From assembly GCA_021399445.1 (NCBI GenBank), contig JAJTUQ010000003.1, positions 1,674,001 to 1,738,000 of the forward strand: a DNA stretch of 64,000 bases, in the 5' to 3' direction. Both the position numbers and the translations under genes were made by a program. This document shows positions 22,423 through 33,853 of this stretch, piece by piece (positions within the stretch are counted from its first letter, which is position 1; every line of letters begins with the position of its first letter). The stretch is from Xylogone sp. PMI_703. Lineage: Eukaryota > Ascomycota > Leotiomycetes. The notes under the pieces were generated by a model. It did no database searches. It saw only the letters and a program-made list of their open reading frames with translations, and was not told where the DNA came from.

Positions 22423-22851
22423 CTATAACACAAAGAGCATAGATGCCGCAAGCAAGACAAGACCGATTTGGGTCACTCCCAATGTTACCCGGCCAGCGGC
22501 ACCAGGTTTACTTGTCGTGGCCACTGGTGGACCTGTTGAGGTGGTTCTAGAGCCGGAGGTGGAGGTAGAAGTAGAGGACGAGTCGGTGTCAGTAACATTG
22601 GCAGTTACAGTGGCGCAGAAGAAGAGATTTGCCCGACTAGTACAGCTTGTTGCATTGTCAAGCTGGTTTGAATCAACGAAGCAATAGTTGTAACATCCGT
22701 CAGCCGATGTTGTGAAGTTTCCCGGACCAGAAGTTCTGCAGCAGGATCGGAGGAGTGCTGTATTATTTCCAGCGATAACACTACAGAAAGAGGTTGGGAT
22801 CCCCGATGGGGTTTGTGGGCCAGGAATTCCTGATACTGAACACTGCGACAT
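22423..22851 (-). CDS. Cys-rich protein with C-terminal hydrophobic anchor
   Basis: A single frame of 142 residues from an ATG. About ten Cys lie in residues 1-80, including a CC pair, then a Ser/Thr-rich stretch at about 88-120, and finally a hydrophobic tail VTLGVTQIGLVLLAA. This layout is that of GPI-anchored fungal surface proteins (Cys-rich domain, Ser/Thr stalk, hydrophobic C-end). However, no signal peptide is present at the chosen start, and none is seen in the 130 bp upstream. Either a 5' exon is missing or the locus is damaged. Not assigned to a named family. Confidence 0.55.
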   Translation of the reverse strand: MSQCSVSGIPGPQTPSGIPTSFCSVIAGNNTALLRSCCRTSGPGNFTTSADGCYNYCFVDSNQLDNATSCTSRANLFFCATVTANVTDTDSSSTSTSTSGSRTTSTGPPVATTSKPGAAGRVTLGVTQIGLVLLAASMLFVL

Positions 22852-24065
22852 CGTGTTAAACTCGGTCTAAACAAAAACTGTCGTTTGATCTCAGAAAGAA
22901 GGTCGCTGTATCAGCAATGATGAGTTGCACTCTTATTTTGCTCATCAGTAGAGCATAAAGAGGCTCTTATAATAACTGTACATAGCTCTGCTAACCAGGG
23001 GAGGGCATCAGCAAGAGACACCTGATTCGTCGATCTAATAATACATACACCCTCAGCTGCTGACGCCCCATAACCGAAGGAATCTCATGAACTGCGCCAC
23101 AGTCCCGTCAACTAGTGGTTTGAGCTCTAATAAACGCAACGTGAATTTCTGAACAAGACAAAATTTTACTAATCATGGGGCATACCATGCCCTAAATACC
23201 ACCTTGGAACATATAGTACAATAGTAGCTGCTGGACGCTTGGCTAGACGTGATCTCCCCTTTAAACTATCACTCAGCGCCCCTGAACTATTGCAGTACAC
23301 ATGGCATACTGGCTTCCTTAGTGCTTCCCAATGCTTCTACTTCTGCAAGATACGGTACGTGACTATAATTCTATACAAACGATCTTGCATTTCCGAATAA
23401 AGCTATATTACAGGACGCTGTGCTTTATTGTCCTATATTAATACCAAAGTTGTATAGGTCGATTTTTAGAATCGTAACATCGTCGCATAAGCGTTATACT
23501 AATCCCCACCATTCTTAAGAGAGTAGTACTGTACAGGGAGTAGAAGTAAAGAGCTGACTTCATACGGATTCGCCGCATGCTTCGTGAAGCTATGCTACAG
23601 CGGCGAGGCGGTGTATTCAACTTACAAACAAGAGTTCAATGAGATGGCACGTCGGCGATTTAATCTGTAGTGAATTACTATACAACCTTCTCTTTTTAAC
23701 TTTGTTGAGTCAGCTCACTCCTAACTCCGCCCCCGTACCTTTCCGAATAGTTTCCGCCTAGCGTGATTTCAAGCGCCCCGGGCTGGCCTGTCACACCTCA
23801 TACCTTCTTTAAGATTATTACAATAATCGAGAAGCCATTTAGATCGCTTCGCACGGATAGCAAACTGTATTTTCACACTCTTAACTCAATCTAAGAAGAC
23901 TTTAAGCGTTTCTATACGATGAATCATGAGTTTTCCTTTGAATGAATCTTTGTAGCAGAGGTGAATATATTGCAGGAATATGAGCAATTGAATGTCTGGC
24001 AAGATAAGGAGATACTCATTTTACTACTGTTAAGGTAACAGGCAATTCTCTATCTGGAATTTCCT
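22852..24065. other. Intergenic, no gene seen
   Basis: 1.2 kb with only short frames and no recognisable motif. Confidence 0.4.
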
Positions 24066-25229
24066 CTATTTACCATCCAGCTTGTTACCTTGCTCATCAA
24101 AGCGAATTCTTTCCCCAGTAAGCAATGCCTCCTGCAGCGCCCATCCAATCTTCAAGCTCATCAACCCTAGTTCAAGTTTCAGAGGAACAGGAGTATCATT
24201 CACAATGGATGCGATGAACTCATTAGCTTCGGTTGCAAATGCGTCCTCAAATCGCTCCCAGTACTCTGGCTGCACTTCATGAGAGATACCACCAGTCTGA
24301 GCGACGGTGACATTATTCAATCTTGGCACGAGATTGATCATAGTCTTGCCCTTGGTACCAACCACTTCAGTACATACATCATGTCCATGGGCTTGGGTGC
24401 GAGAGCAGTAGAAGTATGCAATCTTTCCTCCATAATACTCCACAATCCCGATACCGTTGTCAACATCGTTCAAATCTTTCAACTCCGGATGATGGGTTAT
24501 TGTACCAGCAGCCCAGACAGATTTTGGTTTGACATCGCCAAAGTAATAGAGAGAAAGATCGATATCGTGGATGCAGCAATCGACAAACATGCCGCCATTT
24601 CTTGCGGCATATCGTACAAAGAAGCCCGTGTGGTCGATGAGATCGCATGTTTGTGAGCGCACAATGAATGGCTCTCCAATAGTGCCACCCTCGACTTTGG
24701 TTTTCGCGTCACGATAGCTGGCATCGAAACGGCGAGAGAAACCAGCCATGACTTTCTGTTGTGGGTTTTGGTTCGCGATCTCGACGACGCGCTTGGCCTA
24801 TATGTACTTGTTGCTGGGTGAGTTTCACGCCATGAGATATATCGCAACAAATCCAATCATAAAAGATGAAATGTGGCAGAGTCAGTTACGTACTTCTTCA
24901 ATATCAGTACTCAATGGTTTCTCACAAAGAACATGAAGTCCTTTCTGTATTGCAGCGATCGTCTGCGAGGCGTGGACATCTGTGCTGGTGCTGACCCAGA
25001 TGGCTTGCAATCCCGGATGCTGAATCATCTTGCTGTAGTCATCGTAGACATCAATACCCCAATCCTTATATTGGCTTTGGGCCCATTGAAGCTCGGATGG
25101 CTCTGTGCTACAAACGGCGACAACACGAGCCATGGGGACACGGTTAAGGAGGGTTCGCACATGGCGTTTTCCCATACGGCCAAGTCCTACGACGGCGATT
25201 GGGACTTGGACATCTTGTTTGGATGGCAT
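24066..25229 (-). CDS. Gfo/Idh/MocA-family NAD(P)-dependent oxidoreductase
   Basis: There are two exons, 25229-24894 and 24797-24066, giving 355 residues. The Rossmann start VAVVGLGRMGKRH-type motif (GLGRMG) appears at about residue 15, and CEKPLSTD at about 101 carries the conserved EKP Lys. VDCCIHDIDLSLYY supplies the active-site His/Asp helix. Close relatives are inositol 2-dehydrogenase-like sugar or polyol dehydrogenases. The substrate is unknown. Confidence 0.92.
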
Positions 25230-25915
25230 TTTTAAATTTGGAGTTCGCAATAAAAGTATTCTATTTTTAAGTGATATCAAAATAACAAAATCAACTTGAG
25301 TTAATATTCTGAGTAAGATCTTGTTTGTATGCGAACGATGTCTGTTATATATTATGCATACAAGATCGTAATACAAGTCAGTTCTAGAAATGGTAAGTTA
25401 GTGGTCTCTAGGAACAAAAAATTGAGTTATGAGATTGTGCCTCAAGATGCTTTCAATGTTGGTCATCCGTATCTGGCAATTATTTTTGAGCAGAAGGGGG
25501 CAATCTTCCCCACGGTGCTAGATCAGCTGCAGATATGTGTAGCTTCCGAGCTACTAACAACTAACTTCGACACCCGATTTGATTGGCTAACGCTATAAAA
25601 GGAAATTCTCGGGTTGCCGTTTCCATGAAAGAGAAGGGTTATTTCCTACACGGCGACACAAATGGCAAAAAAAAATAAGTCGCTATCAGGGCTACTGTAT
25701 GTGTTTTCTTTGATCCTGGAGATATCTTGGACTCGATCTATACATATTTTCCAAACGCATCATTCTGATAATGCATTTAAAAGCAACAAGTAATTACAGA
25801 TTGTGCAAAGATTAAATTGGTCAGCCAAGGCGCGCACTCCTGCCTGTTGACTTCGCCTCCTTTTCAGGACTTGATACTCTATTCTTCAATCCTTAGTTAC
25901 AATTAAATAAGTGAA
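25230..25915. other. Intergenic, no gene seen
   Basis: Spacer of 686 bp between two minus-strand genes; the short frames lack support. Confidence 0.4.
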
Positions 25916-27040
25916 TTACTTTTGAGCCTCGGCCTGCAGCCTAGGTCGTACTGCATCCCAATCTATTGGACTGGCCAAAATATCAGGTCTAGCACGCCAG
26001 TTCTCCCCGAGCTCAGGAAAAGATCCAGTCCATGGGCTTTGATCTGCGGTGACAACCTGCTCCGTTGAAAGTTTCTCCATACTGCGACTCAGCGACTCTT
26101 TAAGATTTTGGAAATCTTCAAGTTCCATAGCACTTTTATCCTCATTGATACGGACTAACCCGTAATGGTTGGGCCCCTCAATATATTCGTACACGCAGCC
26201 CCCAGAGAAAACGTTTGTCATCGGCTCTGAGTAGAGCGCCAAAGTGTTTTCAAACTTTCGAGCTGGTGAATTTTTGTGACTGGCGTCGCTGTATTCTGAC
26301 AATAAGAACGGGATTTTGATGTCCTCAAGCTCGTCTGCAATCTCTGATGGCCGTTTATACGCATCGTGAGCACATGAGATAGACCAGGAATCGTAAGAGT
26401 GTAATCCAAGAAAATCAGCTCGTTCTTCATCAGAGCCCGCGGAGAAGTATTTCACAGTGTCTAACCGTATTTCAGGTGCCTCTGCAATACTATATCCCAC
26501 AGGTATTATTCGGGTGCCTTGCAGCTCATGCTTTAGACGAATATAAAACTTGTAGTCCCGAATAACGGCTCGGATTACTTCAGCGACCCCTGTGTTGTCC
26601 GGCTGATTAATCAATCCCATGCTTGCGAAGAAACAAAGCGTGTTTGTGTACTGCGAGAACTCATCGATAAGTCGAAAACCGCGTTGTAGCAATTCCTTCG
26701 TGTAGGAGGCCTCTGCCGCATTTCTCATAATAACATAGTTCGCCCATTCCAGGCGGAGGATGACGTATATACCTGCTTTCTTTAAGGCTTCCATTGCTGC
26801 CCTATGACTCTGTGGTTCAAGTACTGAATAAACTAAGATTGTGTTGATTTGCAGTTTTTTGAATAATGGAATATCTCGCTCGAGAATTGGTAGGAAATCA
26901 TCGGACAGTGGATCGACGTCTCTAGTTTGTTGCGGACGGTTCCGAACCTGATAGACAACGCCACGAACGAAGAAGCGATGGCTATTTAGACAGAAGAATC
27001 TGCCGTTAATAGAGACAGGTGGTAGGTCTTGAGAAGCCAT
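25916..27040 (-). CDS. GH72-like protein (beta-1,3-glucanosyltransferase homologue), altered active site
   Basis: A single exon of 374 residues. The N-terminus (INGRFFCLNSHRFFVRGVVYQ), DIPLFKKLQINTILVYSV, RIIPVGYSIAE and DFLGLHSYDSW follow the GH72 (Gas/Gel) barrel. The nucleophile segment is retained as LLSEYSD. Where the family has GNE with the acid/base Glu, this protein reads ASMGLINQ. It has no signal peptide, no Cys-box and no GPI tail, unlike true cell-wall remodelling enzymes. It is probably intracellular and not a normal transglycosylase; a binding or otherwise changed role is inference. Confidence 0.82.
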   Translation of the reverse strand: MASQDLPPVSINGRFFCLNSHRFFVRGVVYQVRNRPQQTRDVDPLSDDFLPILERDIPLFKKLQINTILVYSVLEPQSHRAAMEALKKAGIYVILRLEWANYVIMRNAAEASYTKELLQRGFRLIDEFSQYTNTLCFFASMGLINQPDNTGVAEVIRAVIRDYKFYIRLKHELQGTRIIPVGYSIAEAPEIRLDTVKYFSAGSDEERADFLGLHSYDSWSISCAHDAYKRPSEIADELEDIKIPFLLSEYSDASHKNSPARKFENTLALYSEPMTNVFSGGCVYEYIEGPNHYGLVRINEDKSAMELEDFQNLKESLSRSMEKLSTEQVVTADQSPWTGSFPELGENWRARPDILASPIDWDAVRPRLQAEAQK

Positions 27041-27737
27041 GATCCTCAGCTATTGTGTGACTGTAGATAGAAGCAAGTCACCATCAAGATTTTTCCAGTG
27101 TCCAGAACCTCCCAGTATTATAATAATACGACCTGCAGGCAGCAGTGCAATTAAACCTGGAACCTATTTACCACAGTGCGGACCGACCCGGTACCAGTGT
27201 GATATACTCAATATCGACAAGAAATGGGCGCCTAATGAGTTTGCTCTCTACACAAACACCTGTAGTAACAAATGTGTTGTTGAGGTGAAAAGAATTCGTA
27301 AATGACGTCAACTGGACCTTTCCATGTGCAGGCAATAACGCGGCGGCTATTTGGGGTTCAGCGTTAATAATTTCACTATCCTAGGCCTGCCTGATAATAT
27401 TGCGAGAAATGTCATCTCACAATTGATCGTCGAAGGTAGCTCTATGGCTCATTCAACACACATTTGTTTCGAACAAATATCTCGCGTCTCATTCAGCCTT
27501 TGCGGCTAGAAAATAATGTAATACAGGGCTTTGGGTAGTGTTTGTATCTTGATCATAGGTCTAGAAAATTAAGGAGATCCCGCAGCTGAAATTATGTAAG
27601 CAGCAATCTGACAGGTAAGTTACAGCTCTTTACCGCTGCTGCATATGCGTATGCGTAGCCACTTCCGTTCACTATCTAGGTCGAGGTGACTATATTCAAA
27701 GATTCCGTTATAATAGCCCACTTATCATTCTGTGGAA
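27041..27737. promoter_or_regulatory. Divergent promoter region, GH72-like / amidase
   Basis: A 697-bp spacer separating two outward-facing starts. No specific site was recognised. Confidence 0.35.
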
Positions 27738-29600
27738 ATGGCACCCTCGAACAAGAGGCAGAAGGTGACCAGACCATGGCAAGAAATAGCCAAAGAGGCA
27801 CAAGATCATCGTGATGCAAGCCTGGCTAAAGTGAAGAGTGGACTCCCAGATTCATTTAATGAACTTGAGGCGTCTCTGAAAACCACGCAGCTAAATTCTT
27901 CTCCAGGAGTTGCGATGGAGCGCGCCCGAGCTGCTCTCCATCCTGTAGATGTTCAAATTACTGAGATGTTGCCTGAAGTTCTCATCGCTGACTTAGCTTC
28001 GGGGAAATTGAGTGCAACTGATGTCACAACTGCATTCTTGAGAAGGGCAGTTGTTGCTCAGATACTTGTGAGTATGTCCGTATGTACTATTTCTATCACT
28101 AAAGGATTCTCTCCCTCATTTTTAGACAAATTGTATCACAGAACTTCTTCCAGAGCGGGCCTTGGCTCGGGCGAAGTATCTTGATGACTACTTCGCTGAA
28201 CACAAGAAACCTATTGGACCTTTACACGGATTACCGATTAGCGTTAAAGAGATGATTGGAATGAAAGAACTTGGGCTCAATGCTGGCTATGTTGCATGGT
28301 GGGGAAAGACCGCCTCTGAAGATGCACATGTATTACAGATTCTATGGGATGCAGGGGCTGTCTTCTACGCGCGGACCACGCAGCCTCAGAGTATGATGCA
28401 CTTAGAGACGGACAGTAACCTCTATGGCGTAACAGTTAATCCATATAATCGAGAGGTATCGGCAGGTGGAAGTAGTGGGGGAGAAGGTGCACTTATTGGG
28501 ATGAGAGGCAGCTGTTTAGGGATCGGAAGTGACATTGGAGGTACGCTTAACTCCTAATTTTTAGATAACGCTGACACGAATAGGCAGCATTAGAAGCCCC
28601 GCAGCTAACTGTGGAATATATGGTTTCAAGCCTACAGCATTTCGTATCCCCACAGATGGATGGTGTTCTACAATGGCGGGTGCAGATGCTATCCCAGGGG
28701 TCATCGGTCCCATGAGCACGAGCCTGGAAGGCATCAAAATCTTCATGCAAGTAATTCTCGGTTCCAGGCCATGGATTGTAGAACCGGCGCTCATACCAAT
28801 CCCATGGGTGTGTAGCACTCTTGGTTACGATACGCGGCTGAAAATTGGCATTATGTGGCACGATAATGTGGTTACACCTCACCCACCAATTACCCGTGCT
28901 TTGAAAGAAGTCACATCAAAACTAAAGGCTTTACCAGATGTGGAGGTAGTGGACTGGAAACCCCATCTCCACGATGAAGCTTGGGCAATCACCTCAAGCC
29001 TTTACTTTACAGATGGCGGTGCTGCAGATGCCGCAACTATCACTGAGTCTGGTGAACCATGGCGTCCCCTTACTACTTGGATGCTTAAAGAGAATCCTTG
29101 CGTGAAGAAGCTTACTCCGCAAAAGCTGTATTATTGGCAAGAGGAGCGAGAAGCATATCGAAAAGAATATGCCAAGGCGTGGAATGACACTGCCACAGGT
29201 CCAAATCACAATGGAATGGTAGATGTCATTCTCTGCCCCGTGGGACCGGGCGTTGCTCCTGCACATAACACGGCAAAGTACTGGGGGTATACAAGTCAGT
29301 GGAATCTTTTGGATTACCCAGCAATTGTTTTTCCGGTCACCAAAGTGGATCCTGAATTTGATTTATCTCCCCATGACTTTCAACCTCTCACAGAACTCGA
29401 TGCAGATAACTGGAAGCTATGTAAGTAATCCTCAAAACACGGATATCGTCAACTAACCATAATTAGATGATGCGCATAAGTTTGCTTCTTTACCAGTCTC
29501 GTTACAGCTTGTTGGAAGGCGATTTGAGGACGAAAAGGTTCTTGCGATACTGGAGTTTATCACTGAACAAATCGGCTTGCCATTTGTCAAATTTCCTTGA
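27738..29600 (+). CDS. Amidase (amidase signature family, acetamidase-like)
   Basis: Four exons, 27738-28067, 28126-28540, 28584-29420 and 29467-29600, give 571 residues. Catalytic Lys151 sits in LPISVKEM, the cis-Ser in the SAGGSSGGEG loop near 226, and the nucleophile Ser250 in GSDIGGS, the junction being rebuilt across intron 2. The C-terminal half holds the usual VILCPVGPG and LPVSLQLVGRRFED. Members hydrolyse amides to ammonia and acids, often for nitrogen supply. Start chosen at the ATG giving MAPSNKRQK; a GTG two codons earlier is in frame. Confidence 0.93.
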
Positions 29601-30003
29601 CGAGTAAGTAATAGTGACATGCAAGTAGACCATCACTTTAAACCCAAATCGGCACAGGTAGTTAGGCAGCCAGAATGAGTGGAAACGCCCTTGCAGTTCT
29701 TTATTCCTATAATTTGGAACCCGTTGCTTCATGTAGAATAGTGTATAAGTGTAGTAAATAAATACTATTCGCCGGATAGTTCGCATAGATGCCAAAGAAG
29801 ATCATTGCTCTTTGACTGAGATGGATGATAAGCACGACGTCAACGTGTAAGACACCTCCACAACAAAATACGAGATCTCGGTCTCGGTATTGTAAATTAA
29901 TAATAACCTATGCCAAGGCGTAAGTACTATATAATAAAGTTACTACTGTTCCACTTCCTGTTCTTTTTCATGCCAATTGCTTTTCTGTACCCCGTCCGCC
30001 CCA
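29601..30003. other. Intergenic, no gene seen
   Basis: A 403-bp spacer. The last 60 bases are pyrimidine-rich before the ATG at 30004. Confidence 0.4.
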
Positions 30004-30447
30004 ATGAGTCACTCTATTGTCTACTTTACAACCGTTGTGTCCCCTTCACAGCGGGATGCGATCTTGGATGCCCTTAACGCACCGAACAGGCAATACACAG
30101 AGCTTTACAACCTTCCAGATCTACTAGTCGCCTCTGAAAAAGACACTGTTGGGAAGTCCACAAAGCAAATCGTAGACCTTCACAAAAAATGGATTCAGGA
30201 GGAGGGAATTCCAGTCAATGATATCACATCACTATTCACCATCGTCGACAAAGTCCAAGACAGCGCTCCATATTCGGAGACAGTAGAGCTGGTCAATATC
30301 TCGCCTGAAGAGCCGAATCCGGACCACGAAGAGTATGATTCCATGAGGGTGCCCATTGCAGAAACAGTCAGCATCATCACTGTGATCGATGGTGGCCAGC
30401 AGGGCTGGGATTTCTTTGTTGATTTGGCCAAATCTAAGAAGGAATGA
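30004..30447 (+). CDS. Protein of unknown function, 147 aa
   Basis: A single exon from ATG 30004 (MSHSIVYFTTVV). It is acidic, has no signal peptide or membrane segment, and includes an EEPNPDHEEYDS stretch. A closing strand-helix segment (ITVIDGGQQGWDFFVDLAK) suggests a small globular protein. The codon pattern is regular and no stop interrupts it. I do not recognise the family. Confidence 0.6.
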   Translation: MSHSIVYFTTVVSPSQRDAILDALNAPNRQYTELYNLPDLLVASEKDTVGKSTKQIVDLHKKWIQEEGIPVNDITSLFTIVDKVQDSAPYSETVELVNISPEEPNPDHEEYDSMRVPIAETVSIITVIDGGQQGWDFFVDLAKSKKE

Positions 30448-31034
30448 TAGAATTGCGCTGCCAACACTCAGAAGCAATCAACCATAAGTCGAGGTTATTC
30501 CGGCTGGCGAGAACAACAAACCTAATCTTGGAACATCTTTTCAGGGGTGGAATTGACTTCTTTTGTTACAATCGGTAATTTGCGACCGTCAGAGCTATCG
30601 TGGGGCATCGCGGGGCAGCACTGCGGGGCGTTGCGAAGCTTAAAGTACAGGGTTTGAAGCTAGGGTAGTTCGTGCATCTACCACGATTTGAATGCTATCA
30701 GAAGCAAAGAAAACACAAATAGAACAGCTTTAATGCATCTGGCGTGTGCTACTGTAATAAGTAAGGCTGAATAGGTTTTAGAAAGGAAACAGATGTCGGA
30801 CTGTTGTAGACCAAAACCTACTAAAAACGCTTCATGATTTGAACAATTGTGAACATCAGTCTCGATACGTAAAATGCTGATGTACCTGGTATTCATCGGA
30901 GGCTTTCGAATATATATGTTTATCTGCCAAAGAAATTTAAATTACAGGATGATTCCCAGTTTCAAGCACTGCAAAATAATCCGCTATCCCCGAGTAATGT
31001 ACAATGGTAGCCCGACTCTCGACACTCAGATATG
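30448..31034. other. Intergenic, no gene seen
   Basis: Convergent 587-bp spacer; AT-rich. Confidence 0.4.
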
Positions 31035-32465
31035 TCAATCTAATTTTACCATATGCAACTTCGGAAGGGAATAGGGTCCTTCTTCCTCGTTAGCTAGGAA
31101 ATTGTATTGCAATTCACTCTCAGGCTCATCTGTCATGTACCTATCCCACTCTTCCTTCGTCCCTATGTTTCTGAGCTCCAATTCTAAACCGTAACGTGCG
31201 GTAAGTTCTTCAGCCGTCGTAAAGTATATCCAAGCCCAGCCTCTCCTGCGTTCGTCTCCGGAAATCGTTACCAGTTCCTGCCTGCCAGACCATGAAGAGC
31301 TGTCGACTGAAACTTTCTCCAGTTTGCTTCGAGGATAGTGAGTCTTCCGTATCAAAGCAAAATCCGTGATCCATCTCATATGATCTTTACCCGGTGGAAG
31401 CTGACGGGAGAAATTCAATGTCAGGCATCGGAGGTTGGGAGCATTGAGCTTTTTGGCTGCGTCAGACGGACTCGCACAGCCCATAACGGGATATGGTAGC
31501 ATATCTAACTCTTCTAAACACGGAAAGCCTGAGAAATCAATCATCCCTGAACTGACATCCATATTCATCCCTAGCCTTATGTATCTCAATGAATGTCGGT
31601 GCAGATTAAGTGACCGCCGTAGATCTTCGCTACTATGGCCATAACATTTTAAGCCCAGATCATATTTTGCGAGATACCTATACGAGAATTTGACTAAGCC
31701 GGTAGGACAACGTAAGATGTGTTTAAGCACGTGTGGTCGTAACACCTTGAGCTCAAGCTTGAGAGAAAGTAGACCACTAGTGCGATACCTATCTGGAGGT
31801 AACAGTAGCTCAAGATCCCGCTGGTCAACATTCTCCTCAACATATCTTGTTGGCGAGTTTTCTATATGTAGCTGCTGTAAGGACGGTATGGCAAAGAAGT
31901 CCAAGAGGTTTTTAATGGTCAGTTTATCGCGGCTATGCTCGGATAAAGTGAGTGTCTTTAAACGAGGAAGAGCTCTTATTGCTTGAAAGAGAGGCTCGAG
32001 GTTGTCTATGGTGTTGGAGGAGGACTCGGCAGTTTCATCCCAATAGTCACGCCCCATTGAGAGGGTGACACTCTGCAATACGGTACAAAGCTGTAAGATA
32101 GATGTAGCATTGTTTGCCATACTTCGTATCGGATGACATAGGCGTATGTCAGCGCTTTGAGGATAAGACGCTCGATACGGTCCAGTACGAAAGCTTTGCA
32201 AAAACTTTTGCGTCTCTTCTAAGTTAGAGCAATAAAGTGACTGCATTGATACCATCTCATAAATGGTTCGCCAACGTTTACAAACCCTGGACAGGGCGAT
32301 GATTGGATGATAATCTGGATCCAAAATCCATTTGCCCTCTTTCTGTATAACGTGACGCATCCATTCCCGCGGTTTCTGAATGCGGGCATAAATGAAGATC
32401 TCAGAGAGAACTTCATTTGGCAGTTCATCAAACCAGCACTTTCCCTTAGGTGCAGCTGATTGCAT
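31035..32465 (-). CDS. F-box protein with LRR-like repeats
   Basis: A single exon of 476 residues. WFDELPNEVLSEIFIYA near residue 11 and ALSRVCKRWRTI near 56 are the two ends of an F-box. After it come irregular Leu-rich segments such as LPRLKTLTLSEH, IPSLQQLHIENS and APNLRCLTLNFS, typical of fungal F-box/LRR-like proteins. Such proteins recruit targets to SCF ubiquitin ligases; the target is unknown. Confidence 0.88.
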   Translation of the reverse strand: MQSAAPKGKCWFDELPNEVLSEIFIYARIQKPREWMRHVIQKEGKWILDPDYHPIIALSRVCKRWRTIYEMVSMQSLYCSNLEETQKFLQSFRTGPYRASYPQSADIRLCHPIRSMANNATSILQLCTVLQSVTLSMGRDYWDETAESSSNTIDNLEPLFQAIRALPRLKTLTLSEHSRDKLTIKNLLDFFAIPSLQQLHIENSPTRYVEENVDQRDLELLLPPDRYRTSGLLSLKLELKVLRPHVLKHILRCPTGLVKFSYRYLAKYDLGLKCYGHSSEDLRRSLNLHRHSLRYIRLGMNMDVSSGMIDFSGFPCLEELDMLPYPVMGCASPSDAAKKLNAPNLRCLTLNFSRQLPPGKDHMRWITDFALIRKTHYPRSKLEKVSVDSSSWSGRQELVTISGDERRRGWAWIYFTTAEELTARYGLELELRNIGTKEEWDRYMTDEPESELQYNFLANEEEGPYSLPKLHMVKLD

Positions 32466-33853
32466 CGTAAAGAGAGTCTAGAGAGACGATCCTGGGGCAG
32501 ACGAGACGTAGGTAATTGTATTGCAGGTTTAGTAATGACGATGTGCAGGACCATGATAGATGGTTTTAAAGACCGGAAAGTGGGATATGATATGTTGATT
32601 CTCATCTCGTTGCAATGACCACTGTGCATAGCCGCGCCTCACTTGCATTAGAATACAGCTTCATACGCGTAAATACGAGTTGTACGTGAAGATCACGTTT
32701 TCTAAACGGTCTTCTGCAGGCGACTTTCATTGGCGTTCTTGGCTGTGGCATACTTATATAGTAGACGGCAAGGTTTGCTTAAGAAACCTGTGGCATAGAT
32801 CTGTTAATTAAATAATGATTCTCATTTGCCGTTGCCTGCCAGCCTGTAACACGGTATTTTCGCTTGTTGTTTTGCTCGTTTTCTATAGCCTAACGGATTA
32901 GACGAGTTCGAATGTAAACGGATTATGTCGGCAGATACCGCCGGATTTGAACTCGCAGTTTTCGAGCCTCGTTTTGACCAGCATCAAAAAAGAAATAAGA
33001 CTTAATAAATAGTGGAATTGTGAATTCACTATTCCGTGTTGTTGGGACCGGACCCTGAATGCAGCCTCACAGCTAGTATTGGAGCGCATATTCGTGTATA
33101 CATTATTTATAGCCATACTTGACCACGATACACGAGCCAGCTCGATGGTTAATTTTAATTCAGTTCATATGATATATTGTTATAGGCTATAACTCTTCCA
33201 ACAAGTGTCAACCTACCTGTGACACAAAGTGGTTCACAAGCTCTACTCTTTATATCGCAAGATTATAACGCTCTATCAAGAGACACACAATCCAATTTGG
33301 ATTACTTATTGCCCTCTCTGTTTAACAAAGAGCAGAGATGCAACCAATCACCCCGTACCAACAGCGGAAGAAAATGAAAGCTGAGAATTTCTTATGTGGG
33401 ATGAGTCAGCAAAGAGCTGACCCTTGGTGCGTAAGAACAAAGACCTAGACTCTACCGAGTCACCGTAATTCATACCGCCTTGATGACGTTTGATTGAATG
33501 AAGGTTTTGACCGCAATATCAGACGGGAAGTGACCGCTCTATTGGCAGGACTGCGCTGCATTAGCGGAACAGGAGGAGATCGTGATCGGTGAGACTTCAC
33601 CGCCTTTGATGGACCGTAGATCATGCGGTATCACCTTCACCTTCACCAGAGTTTTTTTGTAGAACTTTCTAGATCGCGTCCCTGGAATAAATAGTTTAAT
33701 AAATCTCTCAAGCCTCTTTCTTGATCGATCAATTGTCGTGTGCCCTCTTACAACTCCCTCCTCTGCTGGTGCTGCCCCCGTGACTGCCATCTCGACCTAT
33801 CGCGACCTATTAGGGTATCCTTACCGAGACTTTGAATCGCGCACCAAATCCCC
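32466..33853. other. Intergenic, no gene seen
   Basis: A 1.39-kb divergent spacer. A 6-bp CACCTT tandem (CACCTTCACCTTCACC) lies near 33631. No gene is supported. Confidence 0.4.

Noticed and set aside
22331..22687. Plus-strand frame with a Glu/Val-rich repeat
   Set aside because: It is the mirror of the Ser/Thr-rich stalk of the minus-strand Cys-rich protein; low complexity explains it.
32900..32925. GAGTTCGAATG resembling a tRNA T-loop
   Set aside because: The bases on either side cannot form a T-stem or an acceptor stem.
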